Of a stretch of 64,000 bases of DNA, positions 62,461 through 64,000 are shown piece by piece; within the stretch, counting starts at the first letter, position 1, and each line of letters starts with the position of its first letter. Source of the DNA: Thermocatellispora tengchongensis (GTDB lineage Bacteria > Actinomycetota > Actinomycetes > Streptosporangiales > Streptosporangiaceae); the NCBI RefSeq assembly GCF_014202315.1, contig NZ_JACHGN010000002.1, positions 93,480 to 157,479 of the forward strand, given 5' to 3'. A program made the position numbers and the translations under genes. The notes beneath the pieces are model-generated. The model searched no databases, was not told where the DNA came from, and saw nothing but the letters and a program-made list of their open reading frames with translations.

Positions 62461-63047
62461 GTGAAACCTCGTGTGGATGGGGGTGAGGAACCTCGTGTGG
62501 TCCGCATGGGAGCTCCGTCCGTGGCCGCTGGTCGAAGGACATCGACGGGAGTGGCGTTCTGACTCCCTTCATCCTTCGCCAGATCCGGCGGCGGCGGGGC
62601 GGGATTCGCGCACCGGGAACCCCCGGCACGTGCCGCCGCAGCGCCGGCGGGCCGTGCGGGACGCACACGGCGTCCGCCTCAAAGATCACATAGCGGGGGT
62701 TGCATCCGCGTTGCCACGCCCGGTCGCCGGCGCGTGACCCTGGCGGGGAGGCGGAATCGGGGGGTCCGAAATCCGGACCTCCGTGCTTATGCTGGTGCGA
62801 TCGGCGGCCGGTGTCCGCGCCCGGCCGCGGCGCGAGCCGGACGCACGGCGGTTTCGCCCGGCGAACGCGGGATGTTGACGCTTCAACAAGCGTGAGCGAC
62901 CCTGGTGAAGACTCTGTAACAAATCAAGCCAAGATCCCGCCAAGATTTGGTCTAGATTTCCAGGATGTGCCTCCCGCTTTGTGGGAGTCATACTCAAAAA
63001 ACGGGCACAACTACCTCGTCAACCCGCAAAGCGGAGGTACAGCCCCA
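62461..63047. other. 587-bp gap, promoter region of divergent genes
   Basis: No gene supported; an open frame continuous with the downstream lipoprotein has no start codon or family match. Seen: dyad GGTCCG-AAATC-CGGACC (62763-62779), GTTGACGCTTCAAC (62874-62887), and an AT-rich stretch 62915-62960 including TCTAGATT, a possible -10. It presumably holds promoters for the leftward CMD gene and rightward lipoprotein gene. Confidence 0.5.
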
Positions 63048-63740
63048 GTGGAACGATCGCGGGCGCGTCTCGCCGTGGCGGTCCTGACCGCTGTCATGGT
63101 GACGGTGGCCCTGTCCGGCTGTGGTGGGTCGCAGTTCACGTACGTGCGCGACGATGACGGCAACACCTACTTCAAGATCCCGTCGAGCTGGCGGAAGGTC
63201 GATCAGCAGGCTCTCGACACCACCGTCTTCGGCGATCAGAGCTCGGCCACCGCCCAGCTTGAGAACCAGCTCTCCTGGACGGTCGCGTACGACGCCCACG
63301 AACGGCCGGAGCCCACCCATCTCCTCGGCGGCGCGGAGGACGAGCCGTTCGTCTTCGCGAAGGTGCAGAAGCTGCTGCCCGAGGAGAGCAACCAGGCGTC
63401 GCTCGACACCCTCCGCAACGCCGTGGGCATCCCGGTGGCGGTCCCCGACGAGACCCGCAAGCAACTGGAGGAGACCCCCGGCATCCCCTTCAAGGGCTTC
63501 GAGCTCCTCGCCGACGAGGTGCTGCCGCAGCGCGACGGCATCCGCGGGGTCCGGGTCATCTACAACTACCGCGTGGGCGGGGGCCCGGTGCAGACCTTCG
63601 ACCAGACCGCCTACCTCGGCCAGGACGGCACCACCGTGCACGTGATGCTCCTGCGCTGCTCGGCCCAGTGCTACAAGAAGCGCGCCGAGGAGTTCGACGT
63701 CATCGCCAAGTCCTTCACGGTGAAGGGGCAGATAGGATGA
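63048..63740 (+). CDS. Lipoprotein, unknown function
   Basis: 230 residues from GTG 63048 with GGAGG ten bases upstream. Lipobox VALSGCGGS; mature domain starts FTYVRDDDGNTYFKIPSSWRKV and includes VQTFDQTAYLGQDGTTVHVMLLRCSAQCYKK and EFDVIAKSFTVKG, a PsbP/Mog1-like beta pattern (inference). Two Cys near the C-terminus may pair. ATGA overlap with the next gene suggests the two act together at the membrane. Confidence 0.75.
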   Translation: MERSRARLAVAVLTAVMVTVALSGCGGSQFTYVRDDDGNTYFKIPSSWRKVDQQALDTTVFGDQSSATAQLENQLSWTVAYDAHERPEPTHLLGGAEDEPFVFAKVQKLLPEESNQASLDTLRNAVGIPVAVPDETRKQLEETPGIPFKGFELLADEVLPQRDGIRGVRVIYNYRVGGGPVQTFDQTAYLGQDGTTVHVMLLRCSAQCYKKRAEEFDVIAKSFTVKGQIG

Positions 63741-64000
63741 TCAGACAAGCCGCCCCGGCGGAGTTCGAAGGACTGCGTGCCCCGGGCACCGGGCCCACCG
63801 ATCCCCATCCGAAGACCCGCAAGCGGATGCCGATGTGGGACCGGATCAAGTTCACGTTGCTGCTGGTCCTCATCTACGCCGTGCTCGTCTGGTACGAGGT
63901 CGTCTCCTACGAGCCGATCATGACGATCCAGGACGCGATGTTCCAGGTGGCGAACAACGCACCCTGGATCTTCGTGCTCCTCGGGCTGGAGATCGTCCGG
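63737..64000 (+). CDS. Membrane protein, N-terminal part (cut by window end)
   Basis: 88 residues visible. A hydrophilic start (AAPAEFEGLRAPGTGPTDPHPKTRKRMPMWDRIK) then membrane segment FTLLLVLIYAVLVWYEVV and a second one beginning PWIFVLLGLEIV. Overlaps the lipoprotein stop by 4 bp, so translation is coupled. The family cannot be named from this fragment. Confidence 0.7.
   Translation, partial: MIRQAAPAEFEGLRAPGTGPTDPHPKTRKRMPMWDRIKFTLLLVLIYAVLVWYEVVSYEPIMTIQDAMFQVANNAPWIFVLLGLEIVR

Noticed and set aside
62700-63047. Extended N-terminus of the lipoprotein at 63048
   Set aside because: No start codon with a ribosome site and no family match; it would precede a normal lipobox signal. The stretch is AT-richer and promoter-like.

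Overview
The window is 64 kb of very GC-rich DNA. GTG and TTG starts are frequent and many operons are stitched by 4-bp ATGA/GTGA overlaps. Gene content is that of a filamentous actinomycete: an MsiK-type sugar ATPase, several LacI/TetR/MarR regulators, OxyR with AhpC-AhpD, DUF202 and SseB proteins, and many lipoproteins. I infer a Streptosporangiales-like organism (Nonomuraea/Streptosporangium/Actinomadura type), but nothing here fixes the genus. It reads as chromosomal housekeeping plus catabolic DNA. I see no transposase, integrase, phage gene, tRNA, rRNA, CRISPR array or secondary-metabolite megasynthase.

Layout. 1-3.2 kb: end of an XdhC/CoxG molybdenum-hydroxylase accessory pair, a MarR regulator divergent from a small membrane protein, and an unknown protein. 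3.3-7.2 kb: hydantoinase/oxoprolinase pair hyuA-hyuB. 7.2-7.8 kb: a DUF3800-like gene broken by a 14-bp tandem duplication. 8.1-10.8 kb: family III CoA-transferase plus fused carboxyltransferase. 10.8-14.3 kb: leftward hypotheticals, a nitrilase-family amidase and a DUF418 membrane protein. 14.3-15.5 kb: a repeat-rich gap with no credible gene. 15.5-21.6 kb: beta-glucan/beta-glucoside genes (GH5, GH1) each paired with a divergent LacI repressor and palindromic operators. 21.6-26.4 kb: an aminotransferase, then a leftward pair made of a membrane-anchored solute-binding/VWA fusion and a solute-binding lipoprotein. 26.5-28.7 kb: oxyR / ahpC-ahpD. 28.8-31 kb: drug efflux pump and TetR. 31.2-33.3 kb: carbamate kinase and a cyanuric acid hydrolase/barbiturase. 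33.4-35 kb: SseB-like and CAP-domain proteins. 35.1-39.8 kb: prepilin peptidase, aroC-aroK-aroB-aroQ and an SGNH hydrolase. 39.9-45.5 kb: DinG-like helicase, a DYQ-repeat protein, a Na+/H+ antiporter and a UBP zinc-finger protein. 45.7-52.6 kb: a Liv-type ABC importer with an acyl-CoA ligase inside the operon. 52.6-54.5 kb: two paralogous lipoproteins and two DUF202 proteins. 54.5-56.4 kb: a diiron ferritin-like oxygenase divergent from TetR. 56.5-59.8 kb: a transglycosylase, a third LacI repressor and msiK. 60-64 kb: a UDP-glucose dehydrogenase homologue without its catalytic cysteine, an SDR, a CMD-family protein, a lipoprotein and the start of a membrane protein.

How parts fit together. 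The GH5, GH1 and MsiK genes plus three LacI repressors look like pieces of a cello/gluco-oligosaccharide system whose permease genes lie elsewhere. The Liv importer with its ligase, the CoA-transferase/carboxyltransferase pair, hyuAB and the carbamate kinase/cyclic-amide hydrolase pair point to use of organic acids and N-heterocycles. The most striking window-wide feature is the number of short direct tandem duplications (12-33 bp units, 2 to about 11 copies), found both between genes and inside coding regions. One has frameshifted a gene, one duplicates a stop codon region, and several encode amino-acid repeats.
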